Below are positions 49,581 through 62,978 of a stretch of 64,000 bases of DNA, one piece after another. The position numbers and the translations under genes are program-made. The notes under the pieces were generated by a model. That model had not been told where the DNA came from. It ran no database searches and saw only the letters and a program-made list of their open reading frames with translations. Origin of the DNA: Chrysomallon squamiferum (taxonomy: Eukaryota > Mollusca > Gastropoda > Neomphalida > Peltospiridae); contig CM022670.1 in the NCBI GenBank assembly GCA_012295275.1, positions 2,245,835-2,309,834 of the forward strand, read 5' to 3'. Position 1 is the first letter of the stretch; each line of letters begins with the position of its first letter.

Positions 49581-52500
49581 TTCTTTACACAGTATTAACT
49601 ATCAACAATAAAAAACATTAAACATGATATTTTTTAAATATTCCTCAAAATTCAGATCACGTGAGAATTATCCTCTGTTATACGAATCAGCAACAGATAC
49701 ACCTGTCAGGTCCAGTAGCAGAATCAGCTATGACACAGAGTTAGATACAACAACACAGACCTCACACACTTACTGTCTGCAGATTTTTTTTTTTTAGTTA
49801 TTATTTCTCACTCAGTCATAAAACTGTGTCACATATATTTCAGCTTCTTGTCATTTCCACTGACACAATAGGACTGGAAGCCAGAGTCTTTCCTTGATAA
49901 TTGTTTCCTCTCTGTGTCTGACTGCTTAATCACAGAGTTTAGTCAAATCAGATAACTGTCACTTCTCACAGCAAAACAAGTTTGTTCTCACCTAGGCAGA
50001 AAAACAAGTTAATTATCACCTTCACATCTCATGTAGTAGTAAATAAGTTCAGCTTCTCTCTGTGTTTGAAATAACTTGTCCACATATGAGTTGTCACCAC
50101 TAACATTATTTTTCTTGTTTCTTCTTAGATTTTTTTTTTTTTTTTTCCCCTAATATTTCTTCCAGTAAGGAAAACAGTTTGATTTACATGAAGCACATAT
50201 TCCAAAAAAAAAAAAAAACAGAAACAAATTTTCAAGTTGTTAAAACAGTTTTGTGTTTTTTCACATCACTTCTTTCTTTTATTAACTGGGCAATTGGAAA
50301 GCTGCTTGGCACAGCTTTAATCTCTCAAGTCGACAGATACCACACATTCAGCACCGTCTAGAACTGTGTGCGTAATTATTATTGGAAGATTGAGTTGTGT
50401 CTTACAGTTGGTAAGTGGCCAATGACAGAAGCCTCATCAGTGGACTGCCTGTCTGTAAGAGATGCACACATATAGAGGCACGGCCAGCTTCTTGGTGTCA
50501 CAGGCAATTCTTTACTTTATTATTGACATTTAGAGTAGAGTAGTGCTCTCCTTCGTAGCTTAAATGGACTACAGTGCAGTTAGTTTGTAACACAGACTGT
50601 CTAGCCCAATTAAAATATTCTTAATTTTTTTTTTTTTTTTTTTATCCCTTAGTATTAAAGACTGAATGGTCTTCAATGAACAAATATATTTACAAAAATC
50701 AGTTGTGTTAATTAATAAGAAAATGAATCATTTGGATTTTTTGGTGGGTTTTTTTAAGGCAGTTTTGGAATTAAATTTTGTTATATAATAAGAAAGAAAC
50801 TACAGGAATGTTATTTCTTTTTCTTCTCCTTTTTAAGATTCATTAAAAACAGACTTATTCATAAATGCAAATGGAAGTGATTATTAATATGGATCCTTGT
50901 TTTTTTTGTTATTTTTGGTTTTTTATTTTTATCCTTTATAAAATAATATTAACTTACTATCAAATCAGAATTAATTCTGATGGTTTTATTTATAAATATT
51001 TATCTCATGCAGATTTGGTAAGGTTAGTTCACCTAATAGATCATGCAGCTATAGATTTCTTCTTGAATGGAGTTTGACACCAACAATATTCTTCTTGATT
51101 TTTTTATTTTTGAGGTATCAAGGTATTGTATGACTGGTAATTATTCTTCACATGAAACAAACCTATTACTTGCATATTTTTATTTCTGGTAATGATAGGT
51201 TTTTTTTGTGGTTTTTTTAAACGTCTCTGTTTTATTGACTTTTTGCCTGTCACTTTGTGTAAGTCTGTATGTTGTATTCAATCACAGATCAGTATTTGTT
51301 TTTTTTTCTACTCTCTGCTATATCTTATTTCTATTATTTTAAATGTTTCAATGTAAGTCAGTTTTTACTTCTTCTCCTGATTATAAAATCACTTTGTACA
51401 AGTGGATGTCCTGTGCTCTGTAACAGCTGTATACTTGAATTTTGTTTCCACAATAAAACTTTTTAATATTTGTTTAAATATCTCAGTTTTATTGATATCT
51501 TTTGTGTGTGTGTGGTTTTTTTTTACATACCACTTTGTATGAGTCAGTGACTTGTGTGTTTCCTAACAGATGTGTTGTTTGTTATTCAATAGCGGTTTTT
51601 TCTTCTTTTCCCCCACAATACTGTAATATAATTATTACAATTTTTAAATTTTTATTTTTTAAATGTTTAAATCTAATTCAATTTTAACTTCATAATTTTT
51701 TTTAATTCTTCTCTTTTATGTAACATCACTTTGTACAGTCAGTGTCTTGTGTGCTTCATCACGGTTGTGTTTTTCCCTACGGTTGTTTGTTGTTATCAAC
51801 TATCACCGTTCATTGATTTTTGGTTCAGAGTTTGCCAAGTTGCAGGAAGACATGTGCCAGTGTTTGAAACACTGGTGTTCAAAGAGATGTTAGTTCTCGT
51901 CCATTAGGAGAAACCGAACTCTAATATTATTCCACTACTTCTGTTCAAAATCCCAGTGGGCAGGCCCGTGACAGTTGTTTATCTTGCTTTATTTTCTCTG
52001 GTAAATTGAATGCACGATACAGAACTGAAAAAGAAATGAGTAATCTTTTTCTTTTCTTTTTAAAAAAAAAAAAAATTACAAATTACCATGGGATTTAAAA
52101 CATATTACTATAATGCTTTATCAGATTAAGCCTACTAAATGCTTTCAGGATTACTTTAATTCAATTTTTTTTAATTATCTCTTTGCGTTTTCTAAATCCG
52201 ATAAAATGAATTCTGATGCAGATGGTTTAAAGGCATCGTGATACAAATATGTTGTTGACAATATGATAATTTGTAATGTAAGATATTTTTTCTTATTAAA
52301 TACAAACACCATGTTTACCTATATTTACAATGGCATATAGCTATCAATATTTTAGTGGTCAATCACTATAACATTTTAAAAATTATTATTCAGATTTTTT
52401 TCCCCACATATGTTTAGCTGTCTTTCAAATTTCTATTATATGATTTTAGAAAACAGAAAGATCGTATCTCAGAGCAAATGTTAAACAAAATACAATGTCC

Positions 52501-53050
52501 ATTATATTAAAAATTATTTTAATTAAAGTAATAAGTATGTTTAAAAAATATAATTATTTCTTTTCATGATAGTTTATTAGTCAGTAATTAAAAAAAATAA
52601 TAATAATAAATCCATCATATTTTTAGAAATAATTTGATAGGATATGGAAATTTATAGAAGCTTGCTAATAATTATGTGTTAAATATTAATTGGGTTTTAT
52701 TTATTTCTTCTTCTTCTTCTTCTTATTATTATTATTATATATTTATTTAATTTTATTTATCTTCTAAAATTTATTTTCTACTGAAAGACTTTGTTAACAT
52801 TTACCTAAACAATTCTAATATTATATGATTAAACAGCTTGTTTGATTCTAACAAACCAGATTCTTTTTCTATTTATTTAAAATGTTCTTATGTTCATCCA
52901 AAAATCTAAATATTTAAATATCAAAATTATATTTATTCACTTTATTTAAAGAATAAATAATTTCAATTCTTCTATAAATTTGATTTACAGGGGTTTTTTA
53001 AATTAAAATTCTACTCAAATATTAACACTATTCTGATCACACATGTGTTT
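48923..53050. other. Upstream flank of the receptor gene, no gene recognised
   Basis: Should contain the receptor promoter and any 5' UTR exon, but no TATA box or initiator stands out in such AT-rich DNA. Contents: TA tract at 49543-49572, poly-T runs near 49786, 50130 and 50624, TTC/TTA tract near 52707-52738, and a perfect 19-base palindrome at 51857-51875. Short plus-strand frames at 50.2-51.7 kb are Phe/Leu-rich and unrecognised. Confidence 0.45.
49543..49572. repeat. (TA)n microsatellite
   Basis: About 15 AT units continuing into a poly-T run. Confidence 0.95.
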
Positions 53051-54169
53051 GCAAGAGAATATTTTCTTACCTTGCTTCTACAATTGTCAACAATAAAAAA
53101 TCCATAGAGAAGTCTCTCTTGTAGCCGATGTTACACATCACACATTAGGAAAAGTTAAACCCTGCTACCAGCATTACATGCTTAGTGCTCTTGCTCCTAC
53201 ACATACAACTGTTACTGTGATCAATACTTGCGTATCTGCGAGGCTATTGTTCTTCAATGACGAGCTAATTCTCAATCAAATTACAGAGGCAATTCCGAAG
53301 ATTAAGGAATGACCTCACCAAAACCAAGGTGTGATTGCCCAGTGGTCTTCTATGATGCTACTATGAAAAGTGTAATGACTTAGTGTGATTCCTAGGCAGA
53401 TGAATGGCACTTGATAAGTGCTGCGGTAATTCAGCCACAGCCAGTTGGGTTATACCTTTAACCACTGGGAGCGAGTTACAATTCCTGAACAAAATATCTG
53501 ACAGTTGGTTACAACCACGTGGTTATCATAGTGTAATGTTACAGTGCTGTCCAAGGGAAATGTTTTAAACATTAACTTTTTAGTTGTGAAACTTTAGAAA
53601 AAATCTATAAAACAAACCAACTTCATAACTGGTGAAAAATGATCTGCAAAAAAAATGCTGTTTCTTTTATCAATGAAAAAAACAAAACAAAACCTATATA
53701 AATATTTTCTAACATATTAAATTGGTGATTATTATTTTCATGGAACTGATACTTCTAACAAAAGTTTGGCCTCTGAAAAAAATATTAAATTTAGTTGCAA
53801 TGAAGCTCCGAATATTTGTGTATTATGTTAATATGAAATGAAACCAGCTGTGTAACTTCAAAAGCTACTCATTTTAATTAACAGCAAGGGATCTTTTTTC
53901 TCCTTTGATTCAAACTGATCTTATTTGTTTCAGGAAAAAAAGATCTGGATTTTGCAGATGAAAGAGTGAAGTCAGATAAATATTCACCCTTAACTTGCCC
54001 ACCTTTTTATATTATGTTTCTCTTACAGAATGACGTATCAAAAACCATGCTTTGTCCTTTTACATCCATACATAATCATCATTTCAGACAGTTTAACTGG
54101 TCAGTAGTAGAAGTCCACATATATTATTATAAACCTGCTTAACTATTAATTGATAATAAAGTGTTAAAA

Positions 54170-54170
54170 G

Positions 54171-54203
<33 letters not shown>
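54170..54203. repeat. (AAT)n microsatellite
   Basis: About eleven AAT units without interruption. Confidence 0.93.
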
Positions 54204-54204
<1 letters not shown>

Positions 54205-56536
54205 GGCAATTTTATTAATATATATTTTTTATATGGGTATATGAATGGCAATATACTACAAACACTAAAGCACAAAATAAAATGTATTCTTAATATGTAT
54301 TTCTGATAAATAAATCTAGTTCACAAAACGTACAAAATGTTTGACAGACCTATCGAAATCTTTTCTGGCAAAATTATTCACCACTTGTAGCAACTGACAA
54401 AAGTGCTGATAAGATCTAAATATGAAAACTGGAAACATTGAAGAAATGAAAAACGTTCCATTCAAAGACGATAAGAAATTGCACTGATTGAAAGATGATT
54501 ATCACAAGTGATGTGTCAACATTAAACATAAAGATGTCAAAGAATCATGATTCATTTGGAAGAGTGGAAAGAAGTAACAAATTTCGTATGAAGATTATCT
54601 TGTTGATTTTGCTGAATGTAAAATTTAAAAAATAAAGTAAAAAAAAAAAAAAAAAAATCCAGTTTATAAGAAAACTGGGTTAACAGCAGTCAAATTAAAC
54701 TGATGAAACATATTGTTATAGATGAAAACATTATGAAGAAAGAATGATGAAGATGTGCATTTAAATTCTTGTATTTTGTTTTAATTTAGAATTTTATTTA
54801 GAATTATGAATTACATTTTTATTTCTACCTGACAGTTTATACATTATTTTAGTATATTACAAGTATTTTACTTGGAACTGATTGTGAAAGAAATAACTGA
54901 GAAAATGAACAAAAAGATTAAAAAAAGAAAAAAAAAGAGAAAAACAGTTAACTGTAAGGACAAATCAAAATAGAATACTAGATAGAAAAATAAAAAATTT
55001 CTAAACTAAAATACTTTTTTTTTTTTAAAGGAGAAATTATGTTTGATTTTAAATGTAAAGTACACTATTATAAATTTAATAAGGTGTTTATCTGGAAGAA
55101 GAGTGCTTTTGAAATAGCAATGTAATAATTGTTTGAACTCTTGGTAAAAAGAAAGCTAATTTTTTGTCTAAATAAATGCATTCAATTTAAATGTCAAATA
55201 TATGTACACTGAATGAAATGAAATCATTGCAAAATTAATCATCAGTTATATTTTAAAATAAAGGAAATCTCCAACAAATAAAAACCAAAAAAAAAAACAG
55301 AACCAAAATAATAAGAAATTGCAAGTCTCATTATAAATGAACTTTTACTCAGGTATATAATCAATTTTGAAGTCATAATCGTATTTGTAATTGTGACTAA
55401 TAACAATAATATACAATTACAAAATTGTTATTATTATCATTAAAATAAAGTTAATGATTTTGCTATTAAATTTTTTTTAAAGTGTTATAACTAATAGCCT
55501 TAGTATTAATAATTAATAATTATGCATTACAAATAATAGCTTTAGTATTAATACCTGAAAGTAAACAATCTTTTTTTTTAATTTTTATAAATGCTTTAAA
55601 ACACCCTAAACACTGAAATATCCACAGACTCACACAGAAATAATCAAATACATTTTTAAAATGAATGAAAACTGTTACAAATAACTGAGAGTAAAAAAAT
55701 CATGTACCAATCTTTGGTAAAACATTTTTTAATTTTAATTTTATTTTATTATCTGATGAAATCCAAAATATACTTTTTAGCACAATTGTTAAAATATTTA
55801 ATGAATAAAATGCATAAACCTGCAATAATAAAACTATTTACAATATTATTATTATTATTTTAAATAATAATAATAATAATAATAGTAATCATAATCATAA
55901 TAATAATAATAAAGAAATTTGAAGAAAATGGACAGTAAAAAAAAAAAAAAGAAATTACCTAAAACTGAATTTATATCATTTTCCAAGTGAGGCATAAGGC
56001 CCTTTGGGTTTGAATTTTCATTTGGTCACCTAGCTAAAGCCATTAATTCCACATAAATTCTGTGATAACCCATTACTGCTTGCTTAGAAAAGATATTGCT
56101 AATCATCTGATGCAGAAAATTGCAGGATTTGTGTTTTGCAAACTTTACTTTGATATTTTTGGTAGTACAGGCATTTTTAGGCTGTATTGTTAAATTTCAT
56201 TCTTAATCTTTTTTTTTTTTTTTATCTTTATCTTTAATCTTCTTAGTTCTCCATCTGAACTGAATAAAAACGTAATTTACCATGTGAAGTTTTATATAAC
56301 ATTTGCATGACAATGTCAGCTTTTCCTATGCCCACTCAATCAACCACTACACTGTATGCTGTGGAAATTACAAGAGAAATGTTTTTATATAGCTATGGAC
56401 TAGATGGAATTTCTTTTGCATCACTTTTTAGCCAGTCATAATCATGTTAACTCTCAAAAAAACAAAAACAATACTGCCAAGAGAAATGTCATGATCAGCA
56501 TTCTTCCACAGCTTTTTAAAAATGTTTGCACTTTTC

Positions 56537-56542
<6 letters not shown>

Positions 56543-56587
<45 letters not shown>
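56543..56587. repeat. (GT)n microsatellite
   Basis: About 22 perfect TG units. Confidence 0.97.
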
Positions 56588-56592
<5 letters not shown>

Positions 56593-59224
56593 CTTAGCAT
56601 TAAAGGTTTCAGATTAGTAACTAAATATTCAAAACCAGTCTGTCACTTTTACTTACATATCAGTCAAATACTAAAACTTTTATTTATCATTTGAATTTTT
56701 TCATCATATTAAATGTTTTAGTATAATCTGTCATTAATATAATCAAAACTTTGTCATCCATAATACTTTTTCATGTAAGCATAATCATTTAATTCACATT
56801 TTTATTTATCATCATCTATCAACAGTGACAAATTTTTATCATCTTAATATAAATCTAATTTCTCTTCACATCTTTTTTTGATTTTTTCTGATTTATGCAA
56901 TCAGATTTTTACAACTTGTATCTATCCTTCTTCTTTTTCACTAATGGCTAGATAATCCAGACCATCCCCAAGACATCAGTACCCCTAAGCAAGAGAAATA
57001 AAAGTGGATCTGAGTGTCTCTTAACTAGAATAAAAGTGACCACAAAAAGCATTCTGAAATTGCCAGCACAACCTGTAACAGTGGGGACTGGGAATGAACA
57101 TGGATGTCACAAACTGCTGTAAGAGACAACATGCATCGTGACTGGATGGAGATATAACGAGATGTGGAAGCAATGAACTCAAATGACGTGGACTTGAATG
57201 CCATGCAGATTTGGTGGCATTACCATTATTAGCACAAGGCTAAGTCTGATGCATTAACAAAAAACATTTTTTTGAAACATCCAGTTTTTTAAAGGCTTTT
57301 TGTGTATCTGTGTGTGTGTGTGTTTCTGACTGTCTGTCCCTGTATTTCTGCATGCCCACAAAAATAGACTCAGAGACACACTGACATAAGCATCCTTTTG
57401 CATACAAATTAAAGATCATGTGGTGAAGTCTGCAATCCACACAAATCACACAGTAATCCATCTGCCATTAGAATGACTTCAAAACCAGAAAGTTGCTAAA
57501 AAAATGCAAATTTGACATTTTATGTTATATAAAAACAATCACTGCTTACAATTTTTAATCTTTTAGATACCACTGTTTGAAAAAAGTGAATTTCAAATGA
57601 AATTTACATATGGTCTTCACTGGTTTTATCGGATAACAGTATAAACAAAATTTAATTTGGGGTACAGTGACCTAATAATTCCTTAAGAAGCAGCCAAAGA
57701 CACTTTAAAAATATTTCTTTTATGTTAAGTATTTTAATACCTTTCAGTAAGGATATTATAATTATATATCCTTACTAACATTATGATGTAATATAGCTGC
57801 ACTACATTTCATTTGGTCCTTTTTAATATTTGGAAAAATACAAATCAGTATTTTATATCAAAACACATTTTAATATTAAAATTTATTACATGTCATAAAT
57901 ATGAATTAATTTTTTTAAGGAAACCCACTACTTCCAATCATTTTATATGCACCTTTCCTTGCAGAAACAAGTCATGAGGCAGTTTCTGGAATGGGATAAA
58001 GACTAATGTACTGTATATTGAACAAAACTCCACTTAGAGATTTAAGATCTTGCTGAAGACATCTATTGAAAAATAAACATCTGACTGCATGCTCTGCAGG
58101 TTCTGTTGACTGAACACTTAGTGTGGTCTCGTACTGTTGGCTCAAATAATAACATTTTCTGCACCTGACAAGTTTTCAGCATAAATCAAATATTACTGGA
58201 GTTCCAGTTAGCCACAGCTCAAGTTCTTAGCAACACTGATAAAGCACATCACAGCAAGAATTGGACGTGCTTTTAACATACAATTTGTGGTTTCAATCTA
58301 TCAACTAGTCACGAATCAAAACTAAGAAAAAAAAAAAAGATTATTTAAGAAAGAAGAAGATAAAAAGGAATAATGGGAAATTGAAATAAAAAAAATAAAA
58401 AATATTAATAATAATAATAATAATAATAATAAAAGTAAAGAAATCACATTATCCAAATGATAAAACACAGACTGTAAATTTCAAGAAAGATGAAATATTT
58501 AAATTCATTGACAAACATGCTGAGCACAGTTTTAATGTACAGTTATATGGGGTTAGGACAATGCAATATCAATGCTTGCAAAAATGAAATTTACAAAAAC
58601 ATGCTACAGCTAGCTTGTATTTTGAAATAGCAGCAAGAGATCTTTAATGTCTGTCTTCCCCATATGCATGAACAATTCATAAATGATCCTAGAAAACAGT
58701 CACTGGACACAAGCTGAGAAATGAAATAACCCAAAAATTTGAAAAACAAAACTGTCCACATTTTTTTTTTTTATTAAACTATGAGTCAACAATTGTCAGA
58801 TATCATTAGTGTATACATTTTTACTCAAATATTTAATTGTCACAGTTACAGTATCCATGCAGCCTAATTCAACACAGAGAATTATTTTCACAATTACTGG
58901 CAGGTGTTCTTTTCAAACAATTTTATTAATACAAAACCTTTTATGCATTTCATTTCCGTTGCACCTAAACATGTTTACTGTCAATGTGGGGGGGGTTAAC
59001 TGCAGACATTTACTGACCAGCACTTAACCGTAATGTTTGAAATGATGTTGATGGGCAGAAATTAATGCTTTGTCTGGTTGCCAGAGTCACATGGATGCAT
59101 CATTAATATGTATATTGACAGTGATTACCAGAATTTGCAGAACTCTGACAGGCTCACTGCGGTCATAATAGTTTCCATAATAATACTGTGCAAAAATAAA
59201 CTTTCAAATAACAGAAGTATCCTG

Positions 59225-59640
59225 TTTATATCCTGTGATCAATAAAGCATAAAGCCAAAACATTTAAATTCAATACTGGTATTTAGTCCACTGCACTAAC
59301 GTCAAACTGTTAAGCTAACTATTTCAGACAGACAAGTTCTGGTTACATCCATGAGTCCTAGCAAGTGTAAAACCAAAACGCTTAACTAAAATGAAAGAAA
59401 ATTAATACTGGTATTTAATGACTAACATCGTGTTACATATTATTATCTAACTTAATTTCAGATAAACAATTAGCCTTGATCAGTCGAGTTGTACAAAGTG
59501 TAAACCCAGAATACTTATATAATATGTTACAGCCCACAGAAAATTAATATTGGTATTTAATCAATTGCTTCGATGCCAGACTCTTATGTTGACTTCTTTT
59601 TAACAAATGGTCTGTTGAGTAAATGTAACACAAAAAATGT
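59225..59640. repeat. Aged tandem repeat, about three copies of 133-142 bp
   Basis: The phrase ATTAATACTGGTATTTAATG (or close variant) occurs at 59268, 59401 and 59543. Each is preceded by a CAATAAAG/CAAGTGTAAAACC/AAAGTGTAAACCC block with CAAAACGCTTAA-like sequence and followed by a TCAGA(C/T)A block. Copies are strongly diverged; a fragment of a fourth may lie near 59610-59640. Confidence 0.7.
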
Positions 59641-59845
59641 TGTCAAGACTTGATAGGCTTGTGTGAAATTTGATTTATTTTCTCAAAATCCTAAGCAGCA
59701 TTATCCAAAGAAGCAATGATTATAGAAGGGACAATTAAATTTGATTGTGAAAACTAGATTTAAAGAGCTAAAGAAAAATGTGAGTTCATCAAAATCATCA
59801 ATTTACTTTTGGCACATGTGAATTCCATACTTCTTTCTAATATTA

Positions 59846-59852
59846 TTTTATT

Positions 59853-59916
<64 letters not shown>

Positions 59917-60446
59917 TTTTTTTAATGTTTCTATTCTTTTTTTTCATTTTTAAATTTAAATTTTATTACTATTCTTTATTTATTTTTTTTTTTTTTAAAA
60001 GCATATGGGTCAATATTAAAAACACAATCAGTTTTAGGACAAATTCTGAATCCTAAATTATTTTATTATTTTTTAATTTCTATTTTTATGTATGTTTTTT
60101 CAATTCATTATCCAATTAAACTTGGACAAATTCTGAATTTATTTATTTTATTATTTTTTTTTTTTTATGTATCTATTTTTTAAAATCTTTTCATTCATCC
60201 AATTAAACTTGGACAAATTCTGAATCCTATTCTATTATTATTATTATTATTATTATTTTTATGTATCTATTTTTTTAAATTAAATTTCTATTCTTTGAAG
60301 CAGTAAATCATTTTTATTTTTTAATTTATTTAGTTTTATTACAATTTATTTATTTATTTATTTTTTTTTTTTTTAAAGCATATGGGTCAATATTAAAAAC
60401 ACAATCCAATTAAACTTTACATGATGAACAAATTCTGAATCCTATT
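59846..60446. repeat. T-rich complex repeat cluster with (TTTA)n/(TTA)n
   Basis: TTTA and TTA microsatellite at 59846-59930, then a module repeated several times: CAATTAAACTTGGACAAATT, CTGAATCCTA, a T/TTA run and TTTTTATGTATCTATTTTT. The phrase AAAGCATATGGGTCAATATT stands at 59998 and again at 60375. The last copy reaches 60446, next to the candidate exon at 60447-60534. Confidence 0.8.
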
Positions 60447-60534
60447 CTAAGTAAATTTATCTTTTGCATAAAAGCCTTCCAGGTCTCTTCCTGCATTAGG
60501 TCCATTATTGGTCTCCTCTGTGGGACTAGTTAGG
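60447..60534 (-). other. Weak candidate terminal coding exon
   Basis: On the minus strand an acceptor with a good pyrimidine tract (TTGCTTGCTTTATTCCAG) is followed by 28 codons and TAG: LTSPTEETNNGPNAG, RDLEGFYAKDKFT. The exon would start with the last base of a split codon. The acidic/polar peptide is less biased than random AT-rich frames, but I recognise no family. Stop-free runs of this length are common by chance here. Confidence 0.2.
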
Positions 60535-61686
60535 CTGGAATAAAGCAAGCAACAAAAGAGAAAATTCTTCACAAATTAAACTGCTTCCCTGCTATGAACT
60601 GAACTAAAGTTCTGAATAGCAAGGACAATAGTCATTATAGAAAACAATAGTGCTTCTGAAAATGGCTGCTTTGGGCCCTATTACCAGCACTTCCACTTGG
60701 TAACTAACTCAATCAGACTATAAAAGAACTGATTAGTCCAGCAGTGGTAATAAATGGTGCTGCTTTACTGGTGGAACATGCATTAATAGATCTGTTTTTA
60801 CTCAAAAATATAAATAATATTCTTCTATAAAAGGTTAGTTTGAATTTCAAATTTTGGTCCATGCTTTTTTTGCCTTGTACAAGTTTTGTACAAGTTTAAA
60901 ATTCAAATAAAACAAAAGATACTGGTTTTAAAATTAACATTATAAAAAAATACTGATTCTAAAATTAAAATACACTAGTGAAAACTAAAACAGACTTGTT
61001 CTTGATGAACAAATGGAAATAATTTACGATCTACATCTCTTTATAAATACTGATAATTGAGTGATATATTTACATCAATTTATCAATTTTCAAAAATTAC
61101 ACAAGAGCCACTATCAATTATGTTCATCCTGTTGTATATATCTGAAGAAAATAAAAACTGATTAAGTAACATATCCATCTCTTGTTTAGGCAATATCTGT
61201 TCAATGTCCTATGTAATAAAACCAGTATGACATGTCTGATTGAAAACCTTCCAGGCATATAAACTATGAATCATATCTAACTATCCTTGAGTATCTGTGT
61301 TATGGTTTTAGGATAAAGTCTGTGATACATGACTGCTTCCTGGCAATTCCTCCTAGACTAAAAGCACAGAGACTCTGGCAGGTGAATATATTACCAGGCG
61401 ATGTAAAAGCAAAAATAACCTGATCAGTGACATATTATAAGATAACAGACTTGTCACTGGCAATTATCTTGTGATTTAAAAAAAAAATTGTTATGTATAT
61501 ATAGTACAACTCACAGTGAGCGACATAATGTCTATAAATATCCCTGTAAAGACGGAAGTTTGCATAATAAAATTAAGATAACAAAATTGAAGATTCTGAT
61601 AATGAAATTATTATAACAGAATTTAAGTTTATATATATCTATCCTAAGGAAAAAAATAATTTAAAAAAACACCAAAAATAACCACC

Positions 61687-61687
<1 letters not shown>
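60535..61687. other. Non-coding stretch
   Basis: Nothing recognised. A 58-codon stop-free run without ATG at 61.25-61.43 kb on the plus strand is not long enough to be significant. Confidence 0.4.
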
Positions 61688-61740
<53 letters not shown>

Positions 61741-61764
61741 GTATATATAGATATATATATATAT
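61688..61764. repeat. (CA)n then (TA)n compound microsatellite
   Basis: About 23 CA units followed directly by TATATA-rich sequence with GTATATAGA interruptions. Confidence 0.95.
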
Positions 61765-62836
61765 GAATAAAAGAAATTTGTATAGGAATATTTTTGCATT
61801 AAAAATCAGTATGAACTATTCTGAAAGTAAACCTATTAAAATACAATTATTGTTATCAAGTATAAATATTTTTATTACTGTAGAGAATTCTTCATCTTCT
61901 TGTTTTTTTCCTTTTTTTTTAATTTTCTTTTTCTTTTTCCCAATTTAAAAAGTTAATGTAAAAGTGTTTATTATCCTAATCATCTAAAAAGATCACTTTT
62001 ACAACCAGTGCCAATAAAAACACTAAAATAAGAATGTGTTATTTCTTTTTTTTTTTAGAAAACGTTCCTCAGGAAAATCAGACTTACAACATGCAAACAT
62101 TTTGTTTTTAAAAATGCAAATTTAAAAACAAACAATTTAATTAAATTTTATTTTTTGTTCATGTTTCCATGTGCATGTTTCTGTGTGTTAAAACATCTGT
62201 TTGCATAATGATAGTCCATAATGACAACATTTTGTTATTATTAGAAATGTAAACCATCACCTCTGTATTGCAGTAGCAAGCTTAGTACCATTTTGCTGGA
62301 CACCATTGGTCTTTTATCAACTGTCTTTGATTCAGGTGTAATACAACATATACTCAACATGAAATATATCCTAAAAGAGTGAACAGATCATCTACTGCCC
62401 CCAGATTCAAAATATGCATATGGTAATGGGCTGGCTTAGTATTCACATATCCCACACTCTTGTAATTTATTATATTTATTTAATTCAGGCAGAAAAGAAC
62501 ATTTAATGTAAGAAGAGTTCTACAGAGAGGACATAATGACTCCAGATTATAAAAAATGCACATAGTAATGGGCTGGTTTACTATCACTTCATCTTACATT
62601 GTTGGAAAGGGGAATGCTGTTACATGCATACATATATACACACACATACATATACATATTCCAGTTAATTAATACTGGCCATGAAAACAGCACAAAGAAT
62701 CTCTAAAATAAAGTTTGTTTTATCTTTATTATTACATAAACCATTACTTCTCACAATTACTGATCACATCTGACATGCAACAGCCACATTTCTTTATAGA
62801 TTCTGTACTCTGGAGAAATCTCTAAAGCCATCTTAG
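61765..62836. other. Non-coding stretch
   Basis: Includes a local similarity in which a phrase like AAAATATGCATATGGTAATG (near 62409) recurs as AAAAAATGCACATAGTAATG (near 62551), both followed by GGGCTGG and a short T-rich run, suggesting a diverged duplication of about 140 bases spacing. No gene recognised. Confidence 0.45.
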
Positions 62837-62978
62837 CTATACGACTGAAACTGTGTCTTTCTGTCGAGGCCAGTCACATATATTTCCTGCAGTCTTGGGC
62901 AGAAGCAATTGTATGCTTGAAAAAGCAATGATGAAGGGAATCCCATAGGATATGAAAACAAATCCTAGCAATCCGACA
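62837..62978 (-). other. Candidate terminal exon of a membrane protein, or a pseudogene fragment
   Basis: Minus strand: after an acceptor-like TTTATTTGCCAG the frame reads VGLLGFVFISYGIPFIIAF and SSIQLLLPKTAGNICDW and ends with PRQKDTVSVV and TAG (46 codons). The first 26 residues form a clear transmembrane segment. The ISYGIPF core with a Cys-Trp following recalls TM4 and the second outer loop of adhesion/methuselah-type receptors, but this is a resemblance only. A second hydrophobic run in another frame lies directly upstream (62965-63168), which could mean a frameshifted pseudogene. The family cannot be named. Confidence 0.3.

Larger units (their letters stand above)
53051..59224. other. 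Long non-coding stretch
   Basis: Holds AAT tracts (54170-54203, 55858-55915, 58407-58432), a GT tract (56543-56587), poly-A at 54639-54657 and poly-T near 56210. Sequence at 53.1-53.5 kb and 56.95-57.25 kb is less AT-rich and shows short open frames beside AG and GT dinucleotides, but I recognise no protein there. Confidence 0.45.

Noticed and set aside
53270-53325. Basic mini-exon reading RQFRRLRNDLTKTK
   Set aside because: A second frame over the same bases is equally open, and the donor GTGTGA is weak.
61250-61433. 58-codon stop-free plus-strand run ending in RLWQVNILPGDVKAKIT
   Set aside because: No ATG, no splice support, length within chance expectation.
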